A DNA stretch of 64,000 nucleotides, from contig JAJZPI010000001.1 in NCBI GenBank assembly GCA_021811275.1, positions 1-64,000 of the forward strand. The letters run 5' to 3'. The DNA comes from Deltaproteobacteria bacterium. GTDB lineage: Bacteria > Desulfobacterota > Desulfarculia > Desulfarculales > Desulfarculaceae. Positions 27,660-37,033 of this stretch are shown piece after piece; within the stretch, counting starts at the first letter, position 1; every line of letters starts with the position of its first letter. Below the pieces are notes generated by a model that had not been told where the DNA came from, ran no database searches, and saw only the letters and a list, made by a program, of their open reading frames with translations. Position numbers and translations under genes: made by a program.

Positions 27660-28682
27660 TCAACCCATATTTGGTCGAGAGCCCGCGCGGCTGGGGCCGC
27701 CGCCGGCGCCCAGGCGGTCGCCCGCCGCCGCCAGCATGCCCCCCAGCCAGGCGAAGGGCCGCAGCAGGCAATAGAGCAAGGCCCTGTTCACGAGGTCCGG
27801 GTCCGATTCGCCCACCCCGCGCAGGAAGGGCCGGTTCAGGGGATAGAGCAGAAGCAGGCAGAGCAGGGTCAGGGTGAGCGCGCGATCCGGGGCCAGGGGC
27901 CAGAGGCCGGCCAGCAGGGCCGGGCTCAGCAGGGCCAGCAGGGTCTGGAGGCGCTCCCTGCCCTGGCCGGGAAGCAGGCCGGGGCCCAAGGACCGGGCCA
28001 GGCGCAAGCGCTGGAAACTCTCGCGGCCCTCGGACCAGGCCTGGCCCAGAAGCCCCCGCCAGGAACCGGGCAGGGCCGCGCGCACGAAAAGATCCTGATC
28101 CCAGTAGAGCTCCCGCCCCTCGGCCTTCAAGCGCAGCCATAGGGCCAGCAGGTCACCCTGGGGTTCGGGCAGGTTCGGGTCCAGCCCGCCGGCCCCCATC
28201 GCCGCCGCCCGGCGGAAGGCCGCGCATCCCATCTGGGGCAATCCCAGCTCTTTGGCCTGCCAGGCCAGTTCCAGGGCGGCCAGCCTTTTCAGGGGTTCGC
28301 CCTGGCCGTCGGGTTTGAGCAGCAGGCTCAAGCCAACGGCCTCGGTCTCGTCCATGATGCGCCGGATCACCCCGGGCAGGTGGGGCGGAACCTGGCAGCC
28401 TGGGCCAAGAAAGAGCGCCACCGCTCCCCGGGCCTGGGCCAGTGCGCAAGCCCGGGCCGCGGCTGGGCCCTGGGGGGGCTGGGAGACCAGCCGCCAGCCC
28501 GCCGGGCCGGCGGGAGCGGCCTGGTCCAGGGCGCGCAGCGCCGTATCTCCCTGGGCCACCACCAGGGCCTCGCACTCAGGGCCGGCCAGCGCCGCCAGGG
28601 AGGTCAGGCAGGAAGCCAGGCCGGGTTCGCCCCCCCGCACGGGCACGATCAGGCTGAGCCAGGGCTGGGAGAAATCCTTCAT
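27660..28682 (-). CDS. GT2-like glycosyltransferase lacking DxD
   Basis: A 340-residue protein with the GT-A start LSLIVPVRGGEPGLASCL and the overall GT2 layout, then a membrane-associated C-terminal region (LLALLSPALLAGLWPL and later hydrophobic stretches). The position where DxD is expected reads FLGPGCQVP, and the usual DDxS-type nucleotide-binding acids are replaced (VVAQGDTA). It may therefore be catalytically altered or use a different metal-binding arrangement. It is the last gene of a three-gene set with a TPR protein and an AP-fold-like protein. Confidence 0.65.
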   Translation of the reverse strand: MKDFSQPWLSLIVPVRGGEPGLASCLTSLAALAGPECEALVVAQGDTALRALDQAAPAGPAGWRLVSQPPQGPAAARACALAQARGAVALFLGPGCQVPPHLPGVIRRIMDETEAVGLSLLLKPDGQGEPLKRLAALELAWQAKELGLPQMGCAAFRRAAAMGAGGLDPNLPEPQGDLLALWLRLKAEGRELYWDQDLFVRAALPGSWRGLLGQAWSEGRESFQRLRLARSLGPGLLPGQGRERLQTLLALLSPALLAGLWPLAPDRALTLTLLCLLLLYPLNRPFLRGVGESDPDLVNRALLYCLLRPFAWLGGMLAAAGDRLGAGGGPSRAGSRPNMG

Positions 28683-28696
28683 GGAGAGGCTTTCAT

Positions 28697-29533
28697 CTAA
28701 AAAGAATCGAGAATCCCTGCGGGGATTGTACCATGGAGCGCGTCGGCCTGTTCCAGGCCCAAGATGAGCGGTATCAAGGCTGGAAGCATTTCGGGCTCGG
28801 CCTCGCCGCTGGCGCCAGGCCGGATCAGGCCCGGAGACCAGAGCAGGGCGCCTTTCACGCCGGCCAGGCAGATCACGGCCTCCGCCCCGGCGGCGCGGGC
28901 CAGTCCCTCGGCGTAGCCGTCCAGCTGGCTCAGCAGCATCAACTCACGTCCGCTCTCCGGCTTATTCAAGGCGCGCACCTGCGTCAACCCGCCCAGACCA
29001 GGGCAGGCCAGGCCCACGGCGACCAGCTCCGGACGGTGGACGCGAGTCAGGCGATCGGCGTGCTCGAAGGCCAGACGGGCGAAGGCGGCCTGCTGGGCCA
29101 GGGCCAGGTCGCGCTCGTGGGGCCTTGGCCGGGGCCGTCCCACGGTCCAGACCGCGCCGGCCAGGTAGTCGCCCAGGTCCAGGGCCAGTTCCCTAGGACG
29201 CAGGCGGCCGGCCAGGCCCGGGCCTGGCTCAGGCACGGCGAAGAGAGCGCCCGCTGGGAGAGGGCGGGGCAGGGGCAGGTTGAAGAGGCCCGCGCGCAAC
29301 TCCGGACGGCTTAGGGCCTTTCCCAAGCGGGCGGGGTTCCAGGGGTCAGGGCCGTTCGGGCCTTCCCCGACCCAGGCCAGCCAGGCCCCCTCCCGGCATA
29401 GCCGGCTCAGGAAGGGGAGGGCGGTCAGCCCGGACCAGGGCGCGGGGCTGAGCGGGTCCGCGCCGGGCAAGCGCAGGATCAGGGCTTGGCGCCGGGATTG
29501 TGCCTTTGGCAGGGGGGTGAAGATTTGGGCCAA
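28697..29533 (-). CDS. Hypothetical protein, possible degenerate alkaline-phosphatase fold
   Basis: A 278-residue protein without a signal peptide. The arrangement (LPFLSRLCREGAWLAWVGEG near the N-terminus, a middle helix, then ELVAVGLACPGLGGL) resembles the core of alkaline-phosphatase/phosphodiesterase-superfamily proteins. However, the metal-binding Asp and His residues are not seen. I regard this only as a weak hint. The gene lies 14 nt from both the TPR gene upstream and the GT2-like gene downstream, so all three are probably cotranscribed. Confidence 0.5.
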   Translation of the reverse strand: MAQIFTPLPKAQSRRQALILRLPGADPLSPAPWSGLTALPFLSRLCREGAWLAWVGEGPNGPDPWNPARLGKALSRPELRAGLFNLPLPRPLPAGALFAVPEPGPGLAGRLRPRELALDLGDYLAGAVWTVGRPRPRPHERDLALAQQAAFARLAFEHADRLTRVHRPELVAVGLACPGLGGLTQVRALNKPESGRELMLLSQLDGYAEGLARAAGAEAVICLAGVKGALLWSPGLIRPGASGEAEPEMLPALIPLILGLEQADALHGTIPAGILDSF

Positions 29534-29547
29534 GGTGGCGGCGTGGC

Positions 29548-29928
29548 TCAGGCTTCGGAGGACCGGCCGGCCACCCCGGCCTGGAAGGCGCGGTAATGGG
29601 CTTGAGCCCGGTCCAGATCGCCCTGGGCCTCGTATGCCTCGGAAAGGGCGCGGTGAATTCCGCGGGCCTCCAGCATATCGGGAGTCAGGGCCAGGGCGGT
29701 CTTCAAGTGGCTGGCCGCTTGCTCGGGCTGGCCCAGGGCCAGATAGACCTGGGCCAGGTCGCGGTGCACCGGGGCTTGGTCCTTACCTTTGGCTATGGCC
29801 TGGCTGAACAGCTCCGCCGCCAAATGCAGGTTGCCGGAAAGGTTGGCCCGGTGAGCTTGGGACACCAGGCGATCGGGTTCGGGCAGGCCTTTCTCGCTTT
29901 CGGCGAACAGGGCCTCGAGATCGTCCAT
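29548..29928 (-). CDS. TPR-repeat protein
   Basis: A 126-residue protein with about three tetratricopeptide-like helical pairs. Examples are ANLSGNLHLAAELFSQAIAKG, VYLALGQPEQAASHLKTALAL and AYEAQGDLDRAQAHYRAFQ. TPR proteins are protein-protein adaptors. There is no signal peptide. It heads the left-directed three-gene set and is divergent from the glycan block that starts at 30125. Confidence 0.75.
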   Translation of the reverse strand: MDDLEALFAESEKGLPEPDRLVSQAHRANLSGNLHLAAELFSQAIAKGKDQAPVHRDLAQVYLALGQPEQAASHLKTALALTPDMLEARGIHRALSEAYEAQGDLDRAQAHYRAFQAGVAGRSSEA

Positions 29929-30124
29929 GTTGGCGGCTCCTGATGGGGTGAGGATTAATCTCGAATATTAACAGCTGAGCTGGATGGTATACAAATAAAT
30001 TCCTACCAATTCACAATTACACACCAAGCGCGGCCCCCCAGCCGCAGCCGAAATGTCCTGAAATGGGGATGGATTGACACCTTGGGACTGCCGTGTAATC
30101 CTTAGCAACCCTTTCCGGGAGAGC

Positions 30125-32107
30125 ATGTTTGGCGGTAGAGGCATGACAGGATCAGTACAGAGCCCGTCCCCGCGGGCCTCCGGGGGGGAAAAGGCCTTGG
30201 TGGCCGCCCTGATGCTGGCGCTAAGCCTGGTCATGACTTGGCCGCTGGCCATGCACCCGGCCCGAGCCGTCAACGACTTCGGCGACCCTCTGCTCAATTC
30301 CTGGATCCTATGGTGGGTGGTCAAGGCCCTGGTCACTCCCGGCCTCTCCCTGTTCAACGCGCCCATCTTTTTCCCCGAGCACCTGACTCTGGCCTACTCC
30401 GAGCATCTGCTGCCCAGCGCCCTGACCGTCTCGCCGGTATTGCTACTGGGCGGCGACGGCATCCTGGCCCATAACCTGATGTTCTTGATCGCCCTGACCG
30501 TGGCCGGCCTAAGCATGTACCTGCTGGGCCTGGAACTGACCGGCTCGCGCGCGGCGGCCATGGTCATGGCCCTGGCCTTTGCCTTCAATCCCTTCCGTTT
30601 CGGCCACTTGGGCCATTTGCAGATGCAGACCAACCACTTCATGCCCCTGGTCATGCTCTACCTGCACCGCTGGGCCAGGTCGCCGCGCTGGTCCCTGGCC
30701 CTGCTCATGGGCCTGTTCTGGCTGCTCCAGATACTCTCCTGCGGCTATTACGCCCTTTTCGTTTCCCTGGCTGTGGGTCTCTTTCTGCTCTTCTACGGCC
30801 TGCGCGGTCGCTGGTGGCGCGAGCGCCGGCGGCTGGGCCAGTTGGCGGTGGTGCTGGGGGGGGTGGCCATCCTGGTGGCTCCACTCTATCTGCCCTACGC
30901 CATCGTCAAGAAGGAGATGGGCTTCAAGCGCTCGGAGTCTTTGGCCGCCGGGTTCTCGGCCCAGGCGCGCAACTACCTGGCCGCGCCGCCGGCCAGCCTG
31001 CTCTACGGCGAGGGCACCGAGGGCTTTCGGGGACCCGAGGGCGAGTTGCTACTGGGCCTTGGACTGACCACCTTGGTCATCATCGGCTTCGTGCGCCCCG
31101 CGCCCCCGGCCCTGGCTGGCCGGCAGGCCCGGCGCGGCCAAGCCCCGGCCCTGGCCAGCCTGGCGGGTTTCTGGCTGCTGACTGGGCTGGCCTTTCTCAC
31201 CGAAGGCCTCGGCTTGCCCCCGGGACCGCGATTTTGGCGCGAGTTCGCCCCCATGATATTCCTGATCCTGGCTCTTGGCTCCCTGGCGGCCTGGCGCTTG
31301 CTGGCTCTGGGCGGGCTCAAGGCCGCCCAGGCGGCGGGTTGGAGGCTGGCGGCCGGCCTGCGCCCGGCAGAGGAAGGGGGACATGCCTGGGGCCATGTCC
31401 GGACCGAGCAGTGGTTCTACCTGTTTTTGGCGACAATGGCCTTCTGGGCTTCCCTGGGCCCGGACTACGGTCTCTATTCACTTTTCTACAAGCTCGTACC
31501 GGGCTTCGACGCCCTGCGCGTGCCGGCGCGCCTGGCGGTGCTGGTCACCCTGGCCTGGGCGGTGCTTGCCGGCTATGGCTGGCAACGGCTGGCGGCCCTC
31601 TGGCCGGCGCGGCCGAAGGCGCGTTCTTTGGCGCTCGCCGGGGTATGCCTGTTCGTGCTGCTGGAGGCCTGCTCGCTGCCCCTGCCCTGGCTCCTGGTTC
31701 GCGAGGACACCCCGGCGATCTACCAGTGGCTGGCCCGCCAGCCCCGGGAAACGGTGGTGATGGAGCTGCCGGCCATGGGATTCAACGACGACCTGGCCCG
31801 CGACGCCCGCTACGTCTACTGGTCGACCAGGCACGGGCAGCCGCTTATTAACGGCTACTCCGGCTACTTCTCAAAAGCTTACAGTGAGTTGGCCAAAAAA
31901 GGCATCCGGCCCAGCCGTACCGACTTCATCGACGTCATCCGCGCTCGCGGGGCTGGGCTCCTGATCTTTCACGCCAAGGAATACCGCTCCTCGGACCGGG
32001 TTTGGCAATTGCGCAAGTTCGAGCAGGACAAGAGGCTGCGCCTGGTATACAAGGACGAGTGGGACTATGCTTTCGAGATATTCCCCCGCGAGGTGCAACA
32101 GCCTTGA
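30125..32107 (+). CDS. Polytopic membrane protein, GT-C/YfhO-like glycosyltransferase candidate
   Basis: A protein of about 660 residues with roughly 12 predicted transmembrane helices and a soluble C-terminal tail. The first extracytoplasmic loop contains FGDPLLNSWILWW, and later loops contain HLQMQTNHFMPL; this arrangement is typical of GT-C-type membrane glycosyltransferases that use polyprenyl-linked sugars. The exact reaction is not readable. ATG 30125 is preceded by GGGAGAGC; ATG 30143 is also possible. It is the first gene of a rightward surface-glycan block with gmd, a DPM1-like GT2 and a flippase-like protein. Confidence 0.7.
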   Translation: MFGGRGMTGSVQSPSPRASGGEKALVAALMLALSLVMTWPLAMHPARAVNDFGDPLLNSWILWWVVKALVTPGLSLFNAPIFFPEHLTLAYSEHLLPSALTVSPVLLLGGDGILAHNLMFLIALTVAGLSMYLLGLELTGSRAAAMVMALAFAFNPFRFGHLGHLQMQTNHFMPLVMLYLHRWARSPRWSLALLMGLFWLLQILSCGYYALFVSLAVGLFLLFYGLRGRWWRERRRLGQLAVVLGGVAILVAPLYLPYAIVKKEMGFKRSESLAAGFSAQARNYLAAPPASLLYGEGTEGFRGPEGELLLGLGLTTLVIIGFVRPAPPALAGRQARRGQAPALASLAGFWLLTGLAFLTEGLGLPPGPRFWREFAPMIFLILALGSLAAWRLLALGGLKAAQAAGWRLAAGLRPAEEGGHAWGHVRTEQWFYLFLATMAFWASLGPDYGLYSLFYKLVPGFDALRVPARLAVLVTLAWAVLAGYGWQRLAALWPARPKARSLALAGVCLFVLLEACSLPLPWLLVREDTPAIYQWLARQPRETVVMELPAMGFNDDLARDARYVYWSTRHGQPLINGYSGYFSKAYSELAKKGIRPSRTDFIDVIRARGAGLLIFHAKEYRSSDRVWQLRKFEQDKRLRLVYKDEWDYAFEIFPREVQQP

Positions 32108-32192
32108 TCGAAAGATATTTGCCCTTGACAACCCAGGGCCCGTGTACGAAATCAGAGGGGCCCGCCGCCCGGGCAGAGAGAGAGGTTCACAA

Positions 32193-33248
32193 GTGAGCCA
32201 GAAGCGCCGAGCGCTCATCACCGGCATCACCGGCCAGGACGGGGCCTACCTGGCCCGCTTCCTGCTGGAAAAGGGCTACGAGGTCTACGGGGCCTTCCGC
32301 CGCCTGTCCACCCCCAATCTGTGGCGCCTGCAGGCCTTGGACATCTTCCATCAGGTGCAGCTCATACCCATGGAACTGGTGGATTCGGCCTCCATGACCG
32401 GAGCCCTGGTGGCCAGCCGGCCTCACGAGGTCTACAACCTGGCGGCCCAGAGCTTCGTGGGGGCGAGCTTCGAGCAGCCGGTGGGCACCGGCCAGGTCAC
32501 CGGCCTGGCGGTCAGCCGCCTCCTGGAATGCATCCGCCACGTGGATCCAGGCATCCGCTTCTACCAGGCCAGCACCAGCGAGCTTTTCGGCAACAGCACC
32601 CAGGTGCCCCACAACGAACTGACGCCCTTCGAGCCGGCCTCGCCCTATGCCGCGGCCAAGCTCTACGGCTACTGGATTACCCGCATCTACCGCGAGGCCT
32701 ACGACCTCTTCGCGGTCAACGGCATCCTCTTCAACCACGAGTCTCCCCTGCGCGGCCTGGAGTTCGTCACCCGCAAGATCACCAACGCCCTGGCCAAGGT
32801 CAAGCTGGGGCTGGAGAGCAAAGTCAGCCTGGGCAACCTGGAGGCCAGCCGCGACTGGGGCTTCGCCGGCGACTACGTGGAGTCAATGTGGCTCATGCTC
32901 CAGCAGGAGGCCCCCGGCGACTATGTCATCGCCACCGGCGAGACCCACACCGTGCGCGAATTCTTCACCCTGGCCTGCGAGATCGCCGGTCTGGACCCGG
33001 CCGGCATCCTGGAGGTCAACCCCAAGTTCATGCGTCCCTTAGACGTGGACCTGCTCCTGGGCGACTCCGGCAAGGCCCAGCGCATGCTGGGCTGGCAGCC
33101 CCGGGTGACCTTCCGCGAACTGGTCAGGATCATGATGGAGACCGACCTGGCGCGCTGGCACCGCTGGCAGAAGGGCGAGCAGTTCCCCTGGGACGCCTTC
33201 AACTATCCCTCGGAGATGAACATCCTCTCCCGCGCCGTGAAGAGTTAG
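32193..33248 (+). CDS. gmd: GDP-mannose 4,6-dehydratase
   Basis: A 351-residue short-chain dehydrogenase-type enzyme making GDP-4-keto-6-deoxymannose. Visible features are the NADP-binding [19 protein letters not shown], the YxxxK motif in [12 protein letters not shown] and [16 protein letters not shown]. The GTG at 32193 follows GAGAGAGG; the 393-residue track ORF has a false extension into the preceding gene. No fcl or rmd partner gene is present in the window, so the final sugar (fucose, rhamnose or perosamine) cannot be assigned. Confidence 0.92.
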   Translation: MSQKRRALITGITGQDGAYLARFLLEKGYEVYGAFRRLSTPNLWRLQALDIFHQVQLIPMELVDSASMTGALVASRPHEVYNLAAQSFVGASFEQPVGTGQVTGLAVSRLLECIRHVDPGIRFYQASTSELFGNSTQVPHNELTPFEPASPYAAAKLYGYWITRIYREAYDLFAVNGILFNHESPLRGLEFVTRKITNALAKVKLGLESKVSLGNLEASRDWGFAGDYVESMWLMLQQEAPGDYVIATGETHTVREFFTLACEIAGLDPAGILEVNPKFMRPLDVDLLLGDSGKAQRMLGWQPRVTFRELVRIMMETDLARWHRWQKGEQFPWDAFNYPSEMNILSRAVKS

Positions 33249-33261
33249 GGGAGGAGGCGCC

Positions 33262-33984
33262 GTGCTCCTGTCCATCGTCATGCCGGTCTTCAACGAGGAG
33301 GGCTTCCTGGAGGAGATCGTCGCCCGTGTCCAGGCCGTGGACCTGGGGCCGCTGGAGCGCGAACTGATCATCGTGGACGACTGCTCCAGCGACAAGAGCC
33401 CCCAGATCCTGGCCGCCATGGAGGGCCAGCGGGCTGTGCATCCCTCGGCCCGCCCCTTCGACCGGCCCATCAGGGTCAAGCGCCATGCCGTGAACCAGGG
33501 CAAGGGCGCTGCCCTGCGCACCGGCTTCGCCGAGGCGGCCGGCGACCTGGTGCTCATCCAGGACGCCGACCTGGAATACGACCCGGAGGACTACCCCAAG
33601 CTCCTGAACCCCGTGCTCCGGGGCAAGGCCGAGGTGGTCTACGGCAGCCGCTTCACCGGCGAGCGCCGCAACATGTTCTTCCATCATTGGGTGGGCAACA
33701 AGTTCCTAACCCTGTTCACCAATATCCTGTTCAACACCACCCTGAGCGACATGGAGACCTGCTACAAGCTCTTCACGCGCCAGACGCTGGCCGGCATTAT
33801 GATCAAGAGCGACCGCTTCAACTTCGAGCCCGAAATCACGGCCAAGATTCTCAAGAAGGGCATCCGCATCTACGAGGTGCCCATCAGCTACACCGGCCGC
33901 GAGTTCCACGAGGGCAAAAAAATCACCTGGCGCGACGGCTTGGCCGCCCTATGGGCCCTGGCCAAGTTCCGCTTCAAGGACTGA
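33262..33984 (+). CDS. GT2 glycosyltransferase, dolichol-phosphate-mannose-synthase-like
   Basis: A 240-residue GT2 enzyme. [21 protein letters not shown] opens the GT-A fold, [10 protein letters not shown] holds the nucleotide-binding acid, and [11 protein letters not shown] provides the DxD. The family-typical VYGSRFTG and CYKLFTRQ motifs follow. Such enzymes charge polyprenyl phosphate with a sugar, which GT-C enzymes then use. The GTG start follows GGGGAGGAGGC. It is 13 nt downstream of gmd and 12 nt upstream of the flippase-like gene. There is no C-terminal membrane domain. Confidence 0.88.
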   Translation: MLLSIVMPVFNEEGFLEEIVARVQAVDLGPLERELIIVDDCSSDKSPQILAAMEGQRAVHPSARPFDRPIRVKRHAVNQGKGAALRTGFAEAAGDLVLIQDADLEYDPEDYPKLLNPVLRGKAEVVYGSRFTGERRNMFFHHWVGNKFLTLFTNILFNTTLSDMETCYKLFTRQTLAGIMIKSDRFNFEPEITAKILKKGIRIYEVPISYTGREFHEGKKITWRDGLAALWALAKFRFKD

Positions 33985-33996
33985 TCCCCACATCCC

Positions 33997-35001
33997 ATGT
34001 GGAAGCATTACCTCATAGGCCTCGTGATCAGCGTGGCCGCCGGCTGGCTCTTCCTGCGCTTCGTGGACCTTGAGCAGATGGGCCGGGCCCTGGCCGCCAT
34101 GAACCCCTGGTGGCTGCTGCCCTGCTTGGCCTTCTACGTCATGTCCTACGTGTTCCGCACGCTGCGCTGGCACTACCTCATGCGCCCGGTCGCCAAGGTG
34201 CGCTTCCAACCTCTGTTCGCCGCGCTACTCATCGGCTTTCTGGGCAACAACCTCCTGCCCGCCCATCTGGGCGAGGTTGTGCGGGCCTATGTGCTGGGCC
34301 GCTCGGAGAAGGTGAGCAAGTCCTCCGTCTTCGCCACCGTGGTGCTGGAGCGGGTCTACGACGGCCTCACCGTGCTCTTTCTGCTCATGATCGTGCTGCT
34401 GTTCATGAAACTGCCCGAGGGCGGGGGCCCGACCGGCGGCGGCATCACCGTGGCCAATCTGCGCGCCGCGGGTTGGCTGGGCCTGGCCGTTTTCGCCGGG
34501 CTCATGATCGGCCTGCAGCTTTTGCGCTGGCAGCGCCAACGCATGCTCAAGCTGCTGGCCTTTTTTCTCAAACCCCTGCCCGCGCGCCTGAGCGAACGCG
34601 GGCTGAACATGGCCGGCTCCTTCGCCGACGGGCTTTCGCTCACCCGCGCCACCGACTTGCTCTGGATAGTGGCTCACTCTCTGCTGACCTGGGTTTTCCT
34701 GGGGCTCTACGCCTGGAGCCTTTTTCCGGCCTTCGGGCTCAAGCTGGGCCTAATGGCCGGCCTGCTCATGGAGGTGGTGGTGGCCCTGGCCCTGTTGATC
34801 CCCTCGGCCCCGGCCTTCCTAGGCACCTTCCACTTGGCCGCGGCCTTCACCTTGGGCTATCTGGGCGCCGACGCCGGCCAGGCCGGCAGCTACGCCATGG
34901 TGCTCTGGCTTGTGCACTTCGTCTCCACGACCGGCATCGGCCTGGCCCTGCTGTGGCGGCAGGGCCTGGGTTGGCGGGCCCTGCGGGGCCGCGAGGACTA
35001 G
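33997..35001 (+). CDS. UPF0104/AglD-like membrane protein (lysylphosphatidylglycerol-synthase TM domain)
   Basis: A 334-residue protein with about eight transmembrane helices and the family pattern GFLGNNLLPAHLGEVVRAYVLGR, plus the downstream ATVVLERVYDGLTV segment. The family includes the membrane domain of MprF and related flippase-like proteins. Next to a DPM1-like GT2 it probably helps move or use a lipid-linked sugar (inference). The ATG is 12 nt after the GT2 stop. Confidence 0.85.
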   Translation: MWKHYLIGLVISVAAGWLFLRFVDLEQMGRALAAMNPWWLLPCLAFYVMSYVFRTLRWHYLMRPVAKVRFQPLFAALLIGFLGNNLLPAHLGEVVRAYVLGRSEKVSKSSVFATVVLERVYDGLTVLFLLMIVLLFMKLPEGGGPTGGGITVANLRAAGWLGLAVFAGLMIGLQLLRWQRQRMLKLLAFFLKPLPARLSERGLNMAGSFADGLSLTRATDLLWIVAHSLLTWVFLGLYAWSLFPAFGLKLGLMAGLLMEVVVALALLIPSAPAFLGTFHLAAAFTLGYLGADAGQAGSYAMVLWLVHFVSTTGIGLALLWRQGLGWRALRGRED

Positions 35002-35103
35002 CCTCGGGGGGCGGAGCCGCCTTCAGGGTTTGCCATGCCTGGCCCCAAAGGGTATGCTTCACGGGGCGAGTCTTGCGCGTCCACCCAGCCCAGGGGAGAA
35101 ACC

Positions 35104-35367
35104 ATGCAAAAGACAGAGCTGGCCACCCGCTTCTTCGACCAATTGGCGCAAGGGGCGGGCGAATTCATCGGCAAGATGATCGAGGCGGAGATGGACGCCG
35201 ACCTGATCGAGCTGTTCAACAAGCTCGGAGGTCAACTGCAAAAGGGGGAGATGGAAGCGGAACGCTTCCAGGCCAGCCTGCTCATCATCGGCTACCTGGT
35301 GCGGGCCCACGAGCAGAACGGGCTGGGCGAGGCCACGCCCCCAGCCGCCAACCCCAACCGCCACTAG
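35104..35367 (+). CDS. Small hypothetical protein (87 aa)
   Basis: An 87-residue, mostly helical protein starting MQKTELATRFFDQ with a GGGGAGAAACC ribosome binding site. There is no signal peptide or membrane segment. The composition suggests a soluble coiled-coil-like small protein. I do not recognise a family. It is 102 nt downstream of the flippase-like gene and 5 nt upstream of the alpha/beta hydrolase gene, so it is probably cotranscribed with the latter. Confidence 0.6.
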   Translation: MQKTELATRFFDQLAQGAGEFIGKMIEAEMDADLIELFNKLGGQLQKGEMEAERFQASLLIIGYLVRAHEQNGLGEATPPAANPNRH

Positions 35368-35372
35368 GGGCC

Positions 35373-36077
35373 TTGACCAGCCGACTTGTCCTGGGCCAAG
35401 GGACCGCCACCCTGGCCGCCCTTATGCACGAGAGCCCCCGCCCGCCCTGGGCCGCCGCCGTGATCGCCCACGGCCTCTTTTCCTCCATGCAAAGCGAGAA
35501 GCTCACCCGCCTGGCCGACACCTTGGCCTGGCAGGGCTGCGCCACCCTGCGCTTCGACCATGCCGGCTGCGGGGAATCGCCAGGCGAGGTAAGGCGCGCC
35601 ACCCTGACCGGCCGCCGCGACGAATACCTGGCTGCGGCCCGCCGGATGGCCGAGGTCCACCCCGGGCTGCCCCTGGTCTATCTGGGCTCCTCGCTGGGCG
35701 GCACCGCCGCGCTCCTGGCCTCCCGAGAGCTGCCCCCGGCCTGCCTGGCGTTGTGGTCGGCGCCAATGGACATGGCTGAGCTGATGGCGGACATGAGCGC
35801 CCGCCCCGATCCGCCGGACCTTCCGGAGATGGCCGCGGACCTGGCCCGCCACGACCTGCGCGCCCTGCTGGCCCGGACCAAGGGCGCGCTGTTCGTGCAT
35901 GGCGAGAGGGACGAGGTGGTGCCCGTGGCCCAGGCGCGCCTGGGCCATCGCCTGGCCGCTACGCCCAAGGCCCTCTGCGTCCTTCCCGAGGCAGATCATC
36001 GCCTCAGCCGCATCGAACACCAGCTGCAAGCCACGGCCCGCACCCTGGAGTGGATAAGGCTCATGCTGGGCCGCTAG
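35373..36077 (+). CDS. Alpha/beta hydrolase
   Basis: A 234-residue hydrolase. Visible features are the HG oxyanion segment (VIAHGLFSS), FDHAGCGESPG, the nucleophile elbow LGSSLGG near residue 112, a late Asp (HGERDEVVP) and His (EADHRLS). This is the canonical Ser-Asp-His layout of serine esterases/acylpeptide hydrolase-like proteins; the substrate is unknown. The TTG start at 35373 with AGGGG upstream is preferred; the 655-residue track ORF joins it to an unrelated shadow of the previous gene. It converges with the DUF2461 gene. Confidence 0.78.
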   Translation: MTSRLVLGQGTATLAALMHESPRPPWAAAVIAHGLFSSMQSEKLTRLADTLAWQGCATLRFDHAGCGESPGEVRRATLTGRRDEYLAAARRMAEVHPGLPLVYLGSSLGGTAALLASRELPPACLALWSAPMDMAELMADMSARPDPPDLPEMAADLARHDLRALLARTKGALFVHGERDEVVPVAQARLGHRLAATPKALCVLPEADHRLSRIEHQLQATARTLEWIRLMLGR

Positions 36078-36090
36078 GTCCGGCCCGCTT

Positions 36091-36828
36091 TCAGAGGTCG
36101 GGCCAGGGCCCGGGTTCGATCTCCGGGAGGTGGCTCTGGCACAATTCCCGCAGCCAGCGATGCATAGGGACCATGGCCGCGTAGCGCTCGCGGCACCATT
36201 CCACCAGCGCCGGCGAGTGCAGTTCTTCAATAAACCCGCTTTCGTGGAACACATAGAGGCCGTTGTGCCTGAGCAGGTCAGCTCGGGGATGGCCGGGGTC
36301 GAGGCCCCGAGGCACGCGGGCATAATGCCGGCCGCCCAGGTCGTAGAGTCCTTGACTCAGGCCAGGCTGCAGGGCCCTGGTCAGGGCCGGGCCCAGCTTG
36401 TCGTCGGCCACGGCTTGGCGAAAGGGCCCCAGCAGGCGCCTGGGGAAGACGTACATGCCCGCGGCCACCATGATTCGGGGCGGCTCCATCTGGAAATAGA
36501 AGCCCGAGCATTCCATGCGCGGACCCTCGCCCTCCCATAGCCAGAGGCCCAGATGGGTCTTGAAGGGGCTCTTGTCCGCGCTGAAGCGGATGTCACGTTG
36601 GATGCGGAAGATGGAGCGGTTGACCTTGGGCTCGGCGTGCAACCCGGGCGCGACCTTGGCCAGGGACCGGCCCAGGTCATCCACCAGGGCCCTGGCCGGT
36701 TCCAGGACTTCCCTTTCATACACCTCCTTGTGCTCGGCAAACCACTCGCGGCGGTTGTGGCGGGCCAATTGGGCGTAGAAATCCAGGCCGGCCTGCGAGA
36801 ATCCCTTGAACTTCCCCCGAAGCGCCAT
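36091..36828 (-). CDS. DUF2461/TIGR02453 family protein
   Basis: A 245-residue protein with the family pattern GFSQAGLDFYAQLARHNRREWF, a central RDIRFSADKSPFKTH motif and SGFYFQMEP. The family is widespread but has no demonstrated activity. There is no signal peptide. It is monocistronic, and its 5' side faces the first TACCAA-type repeat at 36847. Confidence 0.85.
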   Translation of the reverse strand: MALRGKFKGFSQAGLDFYAQLARHNRREWFAEHKEVYEREVLEPARALVDDLGRSLAKVAPGLHAEPKVNRSIFRIQRDIRFSADKSPFKTHLGLWLWEGEGPRMECSGFYFQMEPPRIMVAAGMYVFPRRLLGPFRQAVADDKLGPALTRALQPGLSQGLYDLGGRHYARVPRGLDPGHPRADLLRHNGLYVFHESGFIEELHSPALVEWCRERYAAMVPMHRWLRELCQSHLPEIEPGPWPDL

Positions 36829-36846
36829 GACTGCTCCTAATCTTTA

Positions 36847-36899
36847 ATACCAAGTCGGTGCATTCATAACCGTCCATGGCTTTGAATGCTTGTTGGTAT
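36847..36899. repeat. Dispersed palindromic repeat, TACCAA...TTGGTA (copy 1)
   Basis: A 53-bp element ends in the inverted repeat ATACCAA/TTGGTAT and contains an inner GCATTCA/TGAATGC stem. Its left half (ATACCAAGTCG, CATTCA, TCCATGGC) recurs at 59777 and, more loosely, at 41052. It lies in the intergenic space between DUF2461 and the TSUP gene, as expected of a REP-like or MITE-like element. Confidence 0.65.
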
Positions 36900-37033
36900 A
36901 ATCTCTTCGCCATATGCCCGCCTGCCCGGAGGCGGCCGGCGGAACCAGCTCTGCTTGCCGATGGGTGGGAGTCAATATATTATTCATAGATTGCGTCTTG
37001 ATTATCAAAATCGTTCGCGGAGCGCGTTGAAAC

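Noticed and set aside
34110-36077. 655-residue ORF joining the flippase-like gene region to the alpha/beta hydrolase
   Set aside because: The first two thirds are a low-complexity shadow frame; only the last 234 residues are a real protein.
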